From Microvelia longipes (Eukaryota > Arthropoda > Insecta > Hemiptera > Veliidae), in the NCBI GenBank assembly GCA_018340805.1, contig JACMZG010001914.1, positions 4,355,411 through 4,419,410 of the forward strand: a stretch of DNA of 64,000 nucleotides, written 5' to 3'. Of this stretch, positions 44,657-55,387 are shown in pieces. Both the position numbers and the translations under genes were made by a program. The notes under the pieces are model-generated. The model was not told the DNA's origin. It did not search any database and saw only the letters and a program-made list of their open reading frames with translations. The number at the start of each line of letters is the position of its first letter. Position 1 is the first letter of the stretch.

Positions 44657-45844
44657 GCTAAAAGTCCATTAAGAGCCGTCAAACTATTCTCGCGCGAAAT
44701 GGAACGACTAATCAGAGCTGTTAAACATAATTATTTTATATTTTCTTTATGGAATAATAATTATTTTATATATTGTATTGGTTAAAAGTGCTTGGCTATT
44801 GGCAAGAAGCCTTTGATTACGCTATGCTAGAGTAGATGTATACCCATAACAATTTTCTAATGTTTAACAAAAATATAAAATTAAATGAAATAAATTATTA
44901 ACTTATTTATTCATATTTATTTATTTCAAACCATTCTCAAGCAAAGTTAAACGACAAATCAGAGCTGTCAAACTATTCACAAATAAAGCTATAAGTCTAA
45001 CAGGGTACGTTCTATTATAAATCATGAATAATAAAACTTATCATGATCTAAATAAGAGTCGACTAACTTAACTGGGCATGTCGGCGTCCACATGCCCTCT
45101 GATTTATTCGACTATGTATCAAACGTTTAGCTTGAATAAAATTACTTAAGATAAAATTCAGATAAAAATTAAAATAAATACAGCGATATTACGCAGACTT
45201 ATTAATGAACGTGATAGTTATATAAAACAAAAAAATCTCTTAACACAATTTAAAAGTATAAACTGCTTCACTGGAATTCCTTATTCGGTGTGAGATGAAA
45301 TATATTGCGATGTATGTAGTAAAAGCTCTTAGCTGTAACAAGGAAATGTATTCTACTTCATCTCGGTTAAGAACACCCCTACTCCATCTTAAGCGTCTCT
45401 TCCAACCCCCACCCTACCTAGTCAGTCTTACCCCCTCCCACTTTCTATACTCACCGTCTTACCCCCACTCCGTCTTCTCTCATTCCTACCCACTCCTTAC
45501 CTTACACGCTATTATCTCTAAAACCGTAAAACACATTTGCATTTTGATGATTTTTATTTTTTCCTAGTGTCATTTTATAAGGATTTTAAAAGCTCTTCTC
45601 TCCAGGCTTTTTTCTTTTATTATTTTTTATTGATTTTGTTTTCAAACGTTTTAAATAAATAACGGCTTATATTTAAAATTAGGCATGGAACTTTTATAAG
45701 CATATGTATTTAAAATCATATGTCAAATTATTTGATAAATAATTAATCATATTCGATATTTTAGTAAGATGTTTCGACGATTCAATCAACCTAATATGAA
45801 GCATAAAGCAAAGCATTTTCGTTCAAAAACACGATTGAATTTAT

Positions 45845-46115
45845 ATGAGGATGGCCAAACACAGCCTTTTCTTATCAACATTTTAATGAGGATGGCCAAA
45901 CACAACCTTTGCTCATCAATACTTATGGTGATGATGATCACACACAACCTTTCCTAATAAGCATTTTTAATGAGGATTAACACACACAACCTTTCCTCAT
46001 AAGCATTTTTAATGAGGATTAACACACATAACCTCTCCTTAAAAGCATTTTTAATGAGGAGTAACACACACAACCTTTCCTCAAAAACACTTTTAGATAA
46101 TGATGATCACACAAA
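45845..46115. repeat. 42-45-bp tandem repeat, about six copies
   Basis: Unit with CACACACAACCTTTCCTCAT and AAGCATTTTTAATGAGGATT. Early copies have GGATGGCCAAACACA. No coding role is seen. Confidence 0.9.
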
Positions 46116-47744
46116 CCCTTACTTCTTCGACTTTTTTGATAAGTATGACAAGATACAACTTTCCCTGTAATTTTCATAAATTCGACAATAATAAAAAACC
46201 TTTAAAACTGGCGCGAACACCATTATAATCTAAAACTAGATTCGTAAAAAAATGTTTCATTATATTTATAGAAAAAGCAATTTCCTACAAAAAGTATTCC
46301 TCCGAAACCAAAATTCTAATTATAAATAAAAAACGATTATCGTTAGGATTAGACGGCCTCGTCTTCTCTTCACAACTTATATTTCCAAGTAAAAAATAAT
46401 TACTTTTTTAATTTCCCTAAAGTCCCTGAAAAATAAAACAAGGGTCAGCGTACTAGTAAATATCAAGGGGGAGGGGGTGTTGTCTTAACGGAACAACCCC
46501 CACGACAACAAACCTGAAAATTTTCAACCCTGGGAATCTGGTGGAGACATAGAATGATGTCCTCAAAATATATGACAGTTTTTATAAACTTATCATTAAT
46601 TTATAGGAAGTTAAAGCCTCTTTGGAAAACCTAATTTTCCAACATAAAATAAAGTTATTGAACTTAAAAATGTATTGTGACAATAATCATAGAGAGTATA
46701 TTTCCGGTTTTTGTCCAATCACTACTGTTAAGCAACATCGATACTGCTCAGTTAATGTATGGATGACCACATTTAATGGAACAATAAATAAACACACCGT
46801 ATTTCAGGTTTATTCACCTGAAATATAAATCAGGTGAATTCCATATTTTTAAGGGGTTCAAAGGAGTTTAAAGTGGTGAAGATGATCGTATTGAATCTTA
46901 TAATGTGAGAAAAAGTTACAAAAACCTGATTTTATGCCGTTCTCTTAAGATGCCTTAGATTCAAGGGTTGGATTCAAGGGTGGCCAACCTAATAGTCAAA
47001 TGCGGGTTAGGATTATGTCTTCGACAAGTCTGGATCCACGATTCAGTTGTCTCCAGCTCATCTACAGAAAGGTGGAGGGTCGGAAAGATACTGAACCTTC
47101 GACCCGAGCTAATTATTAACCCTGAATTTGCCGATTTTTTGTAAATTTTGCTGACAGCAAACCGGATTAATGACGTCACAAAAACCTGGTTTTCAATAGG
47201 GTTTTGAAATTCGCTAACAAAATATCAGTACAATAATCATCGCAATTTTAATCTATAAATCACCAAACTTTAGAGGAAACCTTATTATTTTTTTTATTAT
47301 TTGTCGGGCCTACAACTTTTATTGCAAAAAAAAACTTTTCGCAGCTAAGGTTATAAAGTAAAGAGAAATATAGAGTGATTTATAGAGCAGAGATATCTGG
47401 GAGCAATTGCTTCTCTTTCACACCAAGCAGGGAAATTGCTCCAGTCGTATAACTGTCTGAAAATAAGACCTAGATCCTTTTTCAGGAGCTATACATTTTA
47501 TTTTAGAGCGTACGAATTATTTTTATGGTATTTTCACCTTCTATTTTAACGTTGAGGTAAATGAAGAAAATATTAAATAATCTTCAGATTTCAGATAACA
47601 AACTATCAAAGATCTAAAGATAGTTTAATAAGATAAAGATCTACATCCTCAAAAATTAATAAGCCAGTTCCAAATTAGATAGTTGAGGTTTCTTGTAAGT
47701 ATCTACTTTAAATAAAACAATGCTTTTAATGCTAAGGCAGTAAA
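46116..47744. other. Gene-poor stretch with one 5S-like block
   Basis: 46713-46771 reads TGTTAAGCAACATCGATACT and TATGGATGACCAC, a diverged 5S-like block on the plus strand. There are also a G run near 46475 and scattered T-rich DNA. No gene is recognised. Confidence 0.5.
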
Positions 47745-48305
47745 CTTAGAATAATACTATATATAGAAGGAGCACTACTGATAACACGAAAGACGGTTTA
47801 CTGGTGCATCTAAGTAATGCTGCCACCCTAACAATATACAATTTTCAAAAAAAAAGTTGGCAATACTTCCGGTTGCTGAATTATTATGTTCTATTACTAT
47901 TTAATGACTGATTATTCATAAATATCGGTGCATTACAATATTTAAAGCATTTTAAATTGTAGTTTAACGTATTTATTAAAATTATATATAAAAAGTAGTC
48001 ATCGTCAACTAAATGTAGATTCTTGTATTCCGCCACCCTTTTGCCATCTAAGACCAGTTTTATTAAATACTCAGCAGGTGTTTTAAGTTATTATATTTGT
48101 TCTTTACAATCCTTCTTCATTAATATATATTTATGACAAATATTTAAAATAATGTTTTGTTGTCAGGTTGGCAGCATTACTTAGTTGCACCAGTCAACCG
48201 GCTTTCGTGTTATCAGTGGAATTACATTGTGTTTTCGGCCCTGTGCTCCTTCTTATATTTTTCTTGGTTAGAATAGATAGATTAGTTAGATAGTATTATT
48301 CTAAG
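47745..48305. mobile_element. MITE-1 copy B, with perfect 8-bp target duplication
   Basis: Ends CTTAGAATAATACTATATAT and GTATTATTCTAAG, with inner inverted words GAAGGAGCAC and CTGATAACACGAAAG. The target duplication is GCAGTAAA at 47737-47744 and 48306-48313. The 561-bp body matches the part of copy A outside its nested insertion, in the opposite orientation. It is non-autonomous. Confidence 0.9.
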
Positions 48306-49512
48306 GCAGTAAAGAATTGACTGTTACTGCCAACTGACGTTAAATTAAACGTTTAGTCCTCCAGCCGCGCAGTACGAGAAAAATCCGGAATAAAATCAGT
48401 ACTACATTACGTAGCCATGATGTGTTTTCAATAAAATAACATATCAGTTGATATTTAATTTATTTACATATAGTAACGGCTTATTTAGCACAATTTACAA
48501 TTATATTAAACACAACTTGACTAGAAAGATAAAATATCAAAGAATTAGTTTTAAAAAAATTACTTTAACTTAATTACTTTTACTTAAATTTTAAAGTATT
48601 AGTTTTATCTTGTCTTAAAATTAATGTAATATGACGGACAGTCAAGTGATTTCATCTTTAGTTTTTAAACTATTATACATTTTTTTAAAAATAGCTACAC
48701 AAAAATAATTGTTAGCTAGTCATTATAATTATAGAATTAAAGTCATCAATAGTTCTCTAATTTATTAAAATGTGTGAGTTCTATAAACTTAAAATTGAGA
48801 CTAAGGAGAAATTATATATTAATATATAAATGTACTATATTGTATTTTCAAGTAAAATGCATCAGAGAAGAAGAAAAGCAAAAAATGTTTCCACAATTTT
48901 GGTTAATTAGGCGGAGGGAATTTCTTTTTCATATAAAGGAAGCATTGTAACGGGCAAATATAGGAAGATATATTTTTATTCAGAGGGTATTATAATTGTG
49001 AAGGTGTGATTCTCAGCTCCCTAATCTTTCAATCCTTGGTAATTCCTTTTTACGCCCTTTTGAGTGTTTTTTTCCTTTTTCGCCCCTTTTTATTCAATAT
49101 AACTAATATCCTTTGCAGAAGTTAGTAATCCTTTTCACAATTAAATCCTTTTTGTAAAGAAAAACTAAGAACAATAATAATTTCTAAAAACCAAAATTTA
49201 TTTAAAAAAACAAAAAAAAATTGGAATACAAGGAATAAACACGATAAAGTAAACAATAATCAAATAAAAACGTTTAACGTGCTCTATAACGAGCAATATG
49301 GGTGATATGCATATTGCATATTATTAATCAATTAAAAAAATCAACGCATTAATTAATAAAAGCATACAAATTCTAGAGTTCAGAGCCTTGTGGCTGATTA
49401 AGGGCTGCAGGAACTATAGAACAAGAAACCAGGTAGTAGAAACAAACGTTTCGATGCATGCATCATCCAAAGATGGTGATAAACTATTTGGATAAATCGC
49501 TGTTGTGCAATT

Positions 49513-49574
<62 letters not shown>

Positions 49575-49890
49575 ATATTCACTATTCATTATTTAAGGCG
49601 TATATGTTTTGGAATTAGAAAGCTTAGTGAAATCGATCCACTTCCCCCTCCACATTCTTCATCTAATCGATTTCATAAGCGTCAATTTGTTACAAAAATT
49701 AATTAAAAGTCAAAGCATAGTATGTATACTATGTATTAACATAGTATTTTTACAAAGTTTACTAACTAACTTATACTAACTAGTATTAATACAAAATTTA
49801 CAATACTTATATCATATATTTACAATATTGAAAAATAACAATAAAATATTTCAGGATTTGATATTATTATATTTCATCATTGCCATCAGC
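48306..49890. other. Downstream flank of the ankyrin gene, no gene recognised
   Basis: AT-rich. (TA)n tracts run at 49513-49580. A short stretch at 49385-49415 (CAGAGCCTTGTGGCTGATTA) resembles the SINE-B tail. No clear AATAAA was seen just below the ankyrin stop codon on the minus strand. Confidence 0.5.
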
Positions 49891-52800
49891 CTACAAGTGC
49901 TGATTTAAGTAAGTTACAATAATTTTTAAACCTCTTTGCTTAGCAATGTCTAGTGGAGTTAAATTATTATTATTAACAATGGTAATATCAGCATGTTGCT
50001 CTTCTACTAAATATTTAACTATATTTAATCTATTATACCACACAGCTAAATGTAGAAGTGTACTATTGTCTCTATCTTTAGTATAGATATCAACGTCTTC
50101 CTCTTCGATGAGATATTTAACTATATTAGTTCGTCCGTCCTTAACACCAGTTTGAACAGGAGTCAAATAATTATTATTTCTAGCATTTAAATCAGCGTCG
50201 TTTTCCAATAAGTATTTAACCACGTTTATAAACCCTCGGTTAACAGCGATATGAAGAGGGGTGTTGCTGTCGGAATTTTTAGCGTTTATATCAACGTCTG
50301 ATTCGTCGATTAGATATTCGATGATATCTAAAAAACCAGCATATGCTAAATAATGCAAAGCTGACCAATTATCATCACTTTTAATGTTTACATCAGCATT
50401 TGCATCCGTCACTAAATATTTGACGATGTCATAGTGGCCGTACTTAGCTGCGAGATGGAATGGAGTTACTGAACTCTGCTCGACAGCGTTTATATCAGCG
50501 TCTGTGTCTTCTACTAAGTATTTAACGATATCGTAGTGACCGTAGTTAGCTGCGTAATGTAGGACGGTCGCTTGCTCGAGAGATCTAACGTTGACGTCTG
50601 ATTTAGCGTATTCGATTAAATATTTAACGACGTTTAAATGACCGTACTGAGCCGCTGGGAATAGAGGCGTGAAGAGTTGAAAAGTTCGAACGTTTATATC
50701 AGCTTTACAATTTTCAACCAAATACCTAACTATGTTTAACTTACCGTGCCAAGCTGCGTAGTGGAATGGCGTCCAACTATCATTATCTCGTATTTCAATA
50801 TCAGCTTCGATTTCCTCAACTAAAAATCTAAATATATCTAAGAAACCGTACAAAGCAGCTCGGTGTAATGGTACCGCACCGTCCAAATCGGAAATAGTAA
50901 TATTTGCTGATTTTTCACCAGCTAAATACTTAACAATATCAAAAAAACCATGCATAGCAGCTAAATTTACAGGGGTCATATTACCGATATTAATACTGTT
51001 CATATCAGCGTTTCGCTCATCTATTAAATATTTAACTATATCTAAACGGTTAAACATAGCAGCTGTATGTAATGGTGTGTTCAAATCATTATCTCTGACG
51101 TTTAAATCAGCATTATTTTCTGCTAAATATTTAACAATAGATAGATGACCACTAAGGGCTGCATTGTGAAGCGGTTTGTTTGTATCCCTACCTGAATTAG
51201 CATTTATATCGATCTTTCTTTCTTCAATTATATATTTCACTATTTCCAACATGCCTCCAGCTATAGCGACATTTAGCGGTGAAAAATATAAATCATCGAT
51301 ATCGGCTTTTCTATTATTTAAGAAATATTTAACGAGTTCTAAACGTCCGAACCCGACGGCGTAGAGAACTGGCGTGTACTTGAATTTATTTTCGATCGTG
51401 ATACTTTCATTTCGTTCTTCAACCAAATACTTAACGATGCTAATCTGACCATTAGCAGATGCTAAATGAATAGCTCTATTGCCTTCTCTATTACTAACAA
51501 TAATACTAGCGTTCCTATCTTCGATTAAATATTTAACAATATCGAATTCACCAAATGTCGCAGCGTAATGCAGCGGCTTAGACAGTTTTACATCGCTGCT
51601 GTTTACATTCGCTTTACCTTGCTCTATTAAACATTTGACGATGTTTAAATAACCATATTTAGCAGCTAAATGTAAAGCAGTCGGTGCGTACATATCACCA
51701 GAATTGACATCGGCATTTGTTGATGAAACTAAATACTGTACAATATTGATGAAACCTTTAGCTGAGGCAACATGGAGCGGGGTTTGACCATCAGAATTTT
51801 TCTGATTCACATCTTCCTTCTGTTCCTCGATCAAATATTTCAAAATATTCAGATGACCATAAAAAGCGGCTAGATGCAATGCTACATCACCACTAATAGA
51901 TTTATGTTTAAAATCAGCATTTCTTTCACCAATTAAATAAATAACAACATTAAAGCGACCATTGCTAACCGCTACATACAAAGGTGTGTTCAACAGAACA
52001 TCTTCAGCATAAATATCAGCACCTTTTTCTTCTATTAAAAACTTGCTTATATCAATAAAACCAGATCCACAACTAAAATGTAATGCTGATTGTTTATCAT
52101 TATTTAATTCATTTACATCAGCATTTGCTGCTCCGGATAAATGCTTAACAATATCAAAATATCCATAACCAGCAGCAAAATGCAAGGCAGTATTACCAAC
52201 ATAATTTTTCCTACTTACATCAGCATTTTTTTCATCAATTAAATATTTAACTATGTCTAAATGACCAAAACCAGACGCTAAATGCAAAGCGTTAGCATTT
52301 TCTTTATCGACAGCATTAACACTAGCATTATTGCTGAGTAAATATTTAATCAGATTTAAATAACCACTCTGTGTAGAAATAAGAAATGCTGTGGAATTAC
52401 GCGAGTTCCGAACATCAATATCAATATTCCTATTTTCAATCAAATATTCAATTATACTCAAATGACCATACTTGGCAGAAATATGAAAAGGATTATCACC
52501 ATCAATATTTCTCACATAAATATCATCATTTTTATTTTCAACTAAATATTTAATTATATTTAAATGCCCATAATAGCTAGCTATATGAAAAGCTGTATTT
52601 TTATTAAAGTCTACATTATTAACCAAAAATTCATTCTTATCAGCCAAATACTTAAAGGTATTAAAATTACCATCCATTCCCGCAGCATAATGTAAACAAG
52701 TCCAATTCCTATAATCTTTACTATTTACATCGACAAAATCAACCAAATACTTAACTACGTGTAAAAATCCATAGGCTGACGAGAAATGCAAAATATTAGT

Positions 52801-53706
52801 ACCTTTTGCATTCTTTATATTTACATTAACTTTTTTATCTTCAATTAAATACCTCATAATATCAATATGACCATACCGACTAGATAGCAATAATGCCGAA
52901 TCACCATTTTTATTAATTAAATTAATATTAATATTTTTAACATCAATCAAATATTTAACAATATCTAAAAACCCATACTGTGAAGCTAAATGTAAAATAG
53001 TATCATTATTATTATTACAATCATAAATATTTACATTTTCGTTGTCGATTAAATATTTCAAAGTATTCAAATAACCATACCTAGCAGCGTAGTGAACTGG
53101 TGACCATAAATAACTATCTAAAGTATTAGAATTATTAAATTTTAATAAATATTTAACAATATCTAAATGACCATAACCAACAGCATAATGCAACAGTGTT
53201 GCACCAATATTATTTTTAACATTTATATCTCCATTTAGTTTTTCTAATATATATTTAATTACATCGATATGACCTTGAAAAACAGCTGTGTGTAAAGGCG
53301 TATCACCATTTTTATCTTTAGCGCTTAAATTAAAATTATATTTATGTAAATATTTAATAGTGCCTAAATGATTATTTAAGGCGGCGAAGTGTAATACAGT
53401 TCTGTTATTTACATCTTTTAAATTAATATCAGCTTTATTTTTAATTAAAAATTGTATTATATTCGTTTTACCGTAATAAGAAGCGTAAAATAAAGCAGTC
53501 TTGTTCATATCGTCTTTCGTTTCGATATCGATACTCCTCTCTTTGATTAGATATTCGATAAAATCAATATCTGAATTTTTAATAGCACACTTGACAGAAG
53601 TAGTAGTTTGATTATTCCTTATATTTATATTGACTTGCTGAACCAGATATTTGACAATGCTGATATGATTTCCTTCATTAGCATGGTCAGCAGGAGTCCA
53701 CCCCAA
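49891..53706 (-). CDS. Giant ankyrin-repeat protein, C-terminal part (about 37 repeats)
   Basis: A 1271-codon frame without introns, made wholly of ankyrin repeats of 33-36 residues with the pattern D-x-N-x-x-x-x-x-G-x-T-P-L-H-x-A-A-x-x-G-x-L-x-I-V-K-Y-L-I/V-E. Examples are NTPLHIAVNRGFINVVKYLL and TALHLAAKYGYLNIVKCLIE. No membrane segment, catalytic domain or C-terminal cap domain is seen; it ends shortly after the last repeat (VTYLNQHL). The first codon listed is a TTG, so it is not a true start. The same frame continues upstream as ankyrin repeat to about 53820, where an A9 run meets the frame of the upstream ORF. Ankyrin arrays bind other proteins; the partner is unknown. Codon use is more GC-rich in 50.1-51.9 kb than in 52-53.8 kb. 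Confidence 0.9.
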   Translation of the reverse strand: MGWTPADHANEGNHISIVKYLVQQVNINIRNNQTTTSVKCAIKNSDIDFIEYLIKERSIDIETKDDMNKTALFYASYYGKTNIIQFLIKNKADINLKDVNNRTVLHFAALNNHLGTIKYLHKYNFNLSAKDKNGDTPLHTAVFQGHIDVIKYILEKLNGDINVKNNIGATLLHYAVGYGHLDIVKYLLKFNNSNTLDSYLWSPVHYAARYGYLNTLKYLIDNENVNIYDCNNNNDTILHLASQYGFLDIVKYLIDVKNININLINKNGDSALLLSSRYGHIDIMRYLIEDKKVNVNIKNAKGTNILHFSSAYGFLHVVKYLVDFVDVNSKDYRNWTCLHYAAGMDGNFNTFKYLADKNEFLVNNVDFNKNTAFHIASYYGHLNIIKYLVENKNDDIYVRNIDGDNPFHISAKYGHLSIIEYLIENRNIDIDVRNSRNSTAFLISTQSGYLNLIKYLLSNNASVNAVDKENANALHLASGFGHLDIVKYLIDEKNADVSRKNYVGNTALHFAAGYGYFDIVKHLSGAANADVNELNNDKQSALHFSCGSGFIDISKFLIEEKGADIYAEDVLLNTPLYVAVSNGRFNVVIYLIGERNADFKHKSISGDVALHLAAFYGHLNILKYLIEEQKEDVNQKNSDGQTPLHVASAKGFINIVQYLVSSTNADVNSGDMYAPTALHLAAKYGYLNIVKCLIEQGKANVNSSDVKLSKPLHYAATFGEFDIVKYLIEDRNASIIVSNREGNRAIHLASANGQISIVKYLVEERNESITIENKFKYTPVLYAVGFGRLELVKYFLNNRKADIDDLYFSPLNVAIAGGMLEIVKYIIEERKIDINANSGRDTNKPLHNAALSGHLSIVKYLAENNADLNVRDNDLNTPLHTAAMFNRLDIVKYLIDERNADMNSINIGNMTPVNLAAMHGFFDIVKYLAGEKSANITISDLDGAVPLHRAALYGFLDIFRFLVEEIEADIEIRDNDSWTPFHYAAWHGKLNIVRYLVENCKADINVRTFQLFTPLFPAAQYGHLNVVKYLIEYAKSDVNVRSLEQATVLHYAANYGHYDIVKYLVEDTDADINAVEQSSVTPFHLAAKYGHYDIVKYLVTDANADVNIKSDDNWSALHYLAYAGFLDIIEYLIDESDVDINAKNSDSNTPLHIAVNRGFINVVKYLLENDADLNARNNNYLTPVQTGVKDGRTNIVKYLIEEEDVDIYTKDRDNSTLLHLAVWYNRLNIVKYLVEEQHADITIVNNNNLTPLDIAKQRGLKIIVTYLNQHL

Positions 53707-53809
53707 ACTATCGCGTTTATCAGCATCACCGCCGTTATCGTTTAATAACTTAACAATGTCTAAATAACCGTTTTTGGCGGCAAAATGAAAAGCAGTTCTA
53801 TTTAAATTA

Positions 53810-55387
53810 TCAATTAAATTTATATTTTTTTTTATTTATTAAAAATTTAATAATTTTCAAATGACCACTTTTAGACGAGTAGTGTAGTGGCGTCATTCCA
53901 AAATCATCTTTAGCATAAAGGTCAGCATTTTTATCAAAAAGATATTCAAAAACAGATAAATGCCCTTGGTCAGCTGCGTAATGCAAAGGAGTCGATAAAT
54001 AATTATCTCTGACATTCATATCGTCGACAATGCCTCCTAAATAACTAACGATATTGAGACGACCGGAATAAGAAGCCAAATGCAATGCAGTCATTCCCAA
54101 AACATCTTTAGCAAAAATATCACCATTTTTATTAACTAAATATTTAAATAAATCGTTGTACCCTTTTTCGGCTGCATAATGAAGAACTGTTTTATTGTCA
54201 TAGTCTAAATCACCAATTTCTACGTCCTTTTCTCCAATTAAGTACTTAACGATATCCGAATACCCATAATAAACTGCTAACTGTAACGGTGAATATTCAG
54301 AATCATTTAACTCCCCTAAACCTGGGTTAGATTTATGGTGAACATTAGCACCATTTACGACTAAATATTTAACTAGATTTAAATTACCTTTAAATGTTGC
54401 TAAATTAAGAGAATTATATGCAATCGATACACCTCCTTCAATTAAATGTTTCACCATTAAATAATGATTATTTAAAATGGCTAAATTTAGCATTTCGCTC
54501 ATTTCAGCGTTAATTTCTATATCATCGTGTTCAACCAGTAATTTCACGATGTTAGAATAACCATTTAACGCAGCATAATATAATGCTGAATGACCAGCAC
54601 TATTTAACTCGTTTATATCCGCACCGATATCTAGCATCCATTTCACCATTCTAAGGTTTTGAGTTAAAACAGCGCACTGCAAGAGTGTATAATTAAAACA
54701 ATTTCCTCTCATTCTTAACATTGTATTATTCATTATGTTATTTATATCAGCGTTACGTTCAATGTATTCACTAACTAAAGTTGTATCGCCTTCAAGACTA
54801 GCAATCATATCAGTTGGCTCAAAAGTAGTTTTATCTGCGGACTCAGTAGTAATCATATCAGTTCGCTCAAAAGTAGTTTTATCTGCTGACTCAGTAGTAA
54901 TATCAGTTGGCTCAAAAGTAGTTTTATCTGCGGACTCAGTAGTAATCATATCAGTTGGCTCAAAAGTAGTTTTATCTGCTGACTCAGTAGTAATATCAGT
55001 TGGCTCAAAAGTAGTTTTATCTGCAGACTCAATAGTAATCATATCAGTTGGCTCGAAGGTAGTTTTATCTGCTGACTCACTAGTAATCATATCAGTTGGC
55101 TCAAAAGTAGTTCTATCTGCTGACTCAGTAGTAATATCAGTTGGCTCAAAAGTAGTTTTATCAGCCGACTCACTAGTAATCATATCAGTTGGCTCAAAGT
55201 TAATTTTATGTCCTAATTGAGTAATATATTTAACTTTATTGCACCCATTACGTGTTTTATTACGCCATTTTTTATTATAATTATATCCATAACTATTATA
55301 TGTTTGCAGTAGAAATAAAAGTATAACGCTTAAAATAATTAATCTCATTATAATGGTTATGAAAAGAAAATTTTTACAGTTGTTCAT
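53810..55387 (-). CDS. Secreted ankyrin-repeat protein, N-terminal part: signal peptide, Thr-rich stalk, about 9 ankyrin repeats
   Basis: The frame starts at ATG 55387. A second ATG 14 codons on (MRLIILSVILLFLLQTYNSY) gives a more classical signal peptide, so the true start is open. Next come about eight copies of a 15-16-residue repeat of the form TDMITTESADKTTFEP, likely an exposed or glycosylated stalk. Around residue 200 ankyrin repeats begin (SALYYAALNGYSNIVKLLVE, KTVLHYAAEKGYNDLFKYLV) and reach the end of the frame. The stop follows an A-rich sequence with nine A, and the ankyrin pattern carries on in the next frame. The whole is best read as one gene of about 1,830 codons with a one-base frame change, from sequencing, slippage or mutation. 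It is intronless, unlike its neighbour. Large secreted ankyrin proteins occur in arthropod venoms (latrotoxin type) and in bacterial symbionts; neither family's other domains are visible here. Confidence 0.85.
   Translation of the reverse strand: MNNCKNFLFITIIMRLIILSVILLFLLQTYNSYGYNYNKKWRNKTRNGCNKVKYITQLGHKINFEPTDMITSESADKTTFEPTDITTESADRTTFEPTDMITSESADKTTFEPTDMITIESADKTTFEPTDITTESADKTTFEPTDMITTESADKTTFEPTDITTESADKTTFERTDMITTESADKTTFEPTDMIASLEGDTTLVSEYIERNADINNIMNNTMLRMRGNCFNYTLLQCAVLTQNLRMVKWMLDIGADINELNSAGHSALYYAALNGYSNIVKLLVEHDDIEINAEMSEMLNLAILNNHYLMVKHLIEGGVSIAYNSLNLATFKGNLNLVKYLVVNGANVHHKSNPGLGELNDSEYSPLQLAVYYGYSDIVKYLIGEKDVEIGDLDYDNKTVLHYAAEKGYNDLFKYLVNKNGDIFAKDVLGMTALHLASYSGRLNIVSYLGGIVDDMNVRDNYLSTPLHYAADQGHLSVFEYLFDKNADLYAKDDFGMTPLHYSSKSGHLKIIKFLINKKKYKFN
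53825..53833 (-). other. A9 homopolymer at the frame change of the ankyrin gene
   Basis: Nine T on the plus strand. Upstream and downstream frames are both ankyrin-coding and differ by one base across this run. Confidence 0.8.
54800..55190 (-). repeat. 45/48-bp coding minisatellite in the ankyrin gene
   Basis: Eight to nine units of 45 or 48 bp encode the Thr-rich stalk. They keep the reading frame while varying by one codon (DMIT vs DIT). The antisense 161-codon ORF is a shadow of this repeat. Confidence 0.92.

Noticed and set aside
51176..51364. 62-codon plus-strand frame within the ankyrin gene
   Set aside because: Antisense shadow of ankyrin repeats.
54735..55220. 161-codon plus-strand frame
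   Set aside because: It is the antisense shadow of the Thr-rich stalk minisatellite of the ankyrin gene.
49891..55387. Idea that this stretch is bacterial contamination
   Set aside because: The flanks carry no bacterial genes and the surrounding repeats are those of the host contig. Transfer remains possible, but contamination is not supported by the sequence.
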